In this document: piece after piece, positions 15,422 to 15,809 of the stretch
Layout of the letters: each line of letters begins with the position of its first letter
Numbering within the stretch: position 1 is the stretch's first letter
Origin: Chloroflexota bacterium
GTDB taxonomy: Bacteria; Chloroflexota; Limnocylindria; Limnocylindrales; CSP1-4
Assembly (NCBI GenBank): GCA_021802185.1
Contig: JAKAAV010000007.1
Coordinates: 1 to 15,809 of the forward strand
DNA length: 15,809 bases
Direction of reading: 5' to 3'
The notes under the pieces: generated by a model
Database searches by the model: none
What the model was told of the DNA's origin: nothing
Seen by the model: only the letters and a program-made list of their open reading frames with translations
Made by a program: the position numbers and the translations under genes

Positions 15422-15809
15422 TCATGACGGCGCCACGAGGTGGAGGAAGAACTCGCGGTTGCCCGCGGGGCCGAGCAGCGGGGAAGCGGTCTCGCCGCGG
15501 ACGTCGAGGTTGATCGACCCGGCGAAGTGGCGGACCCGGTCGAGCACGTCGCGGTGCACCGCCGGATCGCGCACCACCCCGCCGGCGGCGAGCTTCGGCC
15601 CTGCCTCGAACTGTGGCTTGACAAGCGCGACGATCTCGGCCCCCGGCGCGAGCGCCGCCACGACGGCACCGAGCAGGCGCGTGAGCGAGATGAACGAGAC
15701 GTCGATCACGGCCAGCGAGGGGCGCTCGGGAAGCCCGGCGTGGGCGGGATCCGCGGGGTCGAGTCGTCGCGCGTGCGTCCGTTCCATCGAGACGACGCGG
15801 GGATCCGCG
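15422..15809 (-). CDS. tlyA: TlyA family rRNA 2'-O-methyltransferase (C-terminal part, cut by window edge)
   Basis: This is the C-terminal ~128 residues of a TlyA/hemolysin-A type enzyme, which methylates ribose 2'-O positions of 16S and/or 23S rRNA. The reading frame is open to the right edge, so the S4 domain and the SAM-binding motif lie outside. Visible parts are DPRVVSMER at the very start, then the catalytic-region motifs LAVIDVSFISLTRLL and IVALVKPQFEAG, and the C-terminal REFFLHLV. The Met at 15787 lies inside the motif equivalent to V-x-x-ERTNAR and is not the start. The tlyA-nadK-recN order is a widespread arrangement, supporting the call. Confidence 0.92.
   Translation of the reverse strand, partial: ADPRVVSMERTHARRLDPADPAHAGLPERPSLAVIDVSFISLTRLLGAVVAALAPGAEIVALVKPQFEAGPKLAAGGVVRDPAVHRDVLDRVRHFAGSINLDVRGETASPLLGPAGNREFFLHLVAPS

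Overview
The window is about 70% G+C or higher by eye. It is gene-dense, stops are almost all TGA, and GTG starts and short stop/start overlaps are frequent. Gene content and order (tlyA-nadK-recN-xerD-...-scpA-scpB-rluB-cmk-ispH-der) point to a free-living Terrabacteria-type bacterium. My best guess is Chloroflexota (Limnocylindria-like), with a deep Actinomycetota lineage as the alternative. I recall a very similar tlyA-nadK-recN-xerD-scpAB-rluB-cmk-der order from Actinomycetota such as Mycobacterium. The lineage is an inference, not a measurement.

Layout. On the + strand at the left (118-2963) is a two-gene unit. It holds an ECF-type sigma factor and a 759-residue single-pass membrane protein whose start overlaps the sigma stop (ATGA). 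The second protein is a candidate anti-sigma factor or sensor of no family I recognise. A hairpin at 3002-3027 then separates this unit from convergent - strand genes. The first of those is tRNA-Pro(GGG) at 3045-3121. No gene-free stretch exceeds 300 bases: the longest, 2964-3222, holds the hairpin, the tRNA and a likely tRNA promoter.

Everything from 3223 to the right edge reads on the - strand as one long, tightly packed run. In transcription order it is tlyA (5' end outside the window), nadK, recN, xerD, a PH/SHOCT membrane protein, an M50 intramembrane protease, an HD-domain protein, scpA, scpB, rluB, cmk, ispH, der. Most junctions overlap or nearly touch, which suggests translational coupling. 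The themes are chromosome maintenance (RecN, XerD, ScpA, ScpB), ribosome modification and assembly (TlyA, RluB, Der, tRNA-Pro), and core metabolism (NAD kinase, CMP kinase, the last MEP-pathway enzyme).

The strongest anomaly is in ispH. A complete, otherwise intact IspH reading frame is interrupted by one in-frame TAG (5561-5563) where the family would probably have glutamine (CAG). The upstream cmk lies in the same frame and is separated from ispH only by its own TAG and ten sense codons. Other points of interest are a nine-unit 18-bp minisatellite inside scpB, a ~115-residue acidic linker in Der, Arg/Gly/Pro-rich tails on Der and RluB, and a ten-cysteine extracytoplasmic domain on the sigma partner. 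I found no mobile element, CRISPR array or convincing new multi-gene system.
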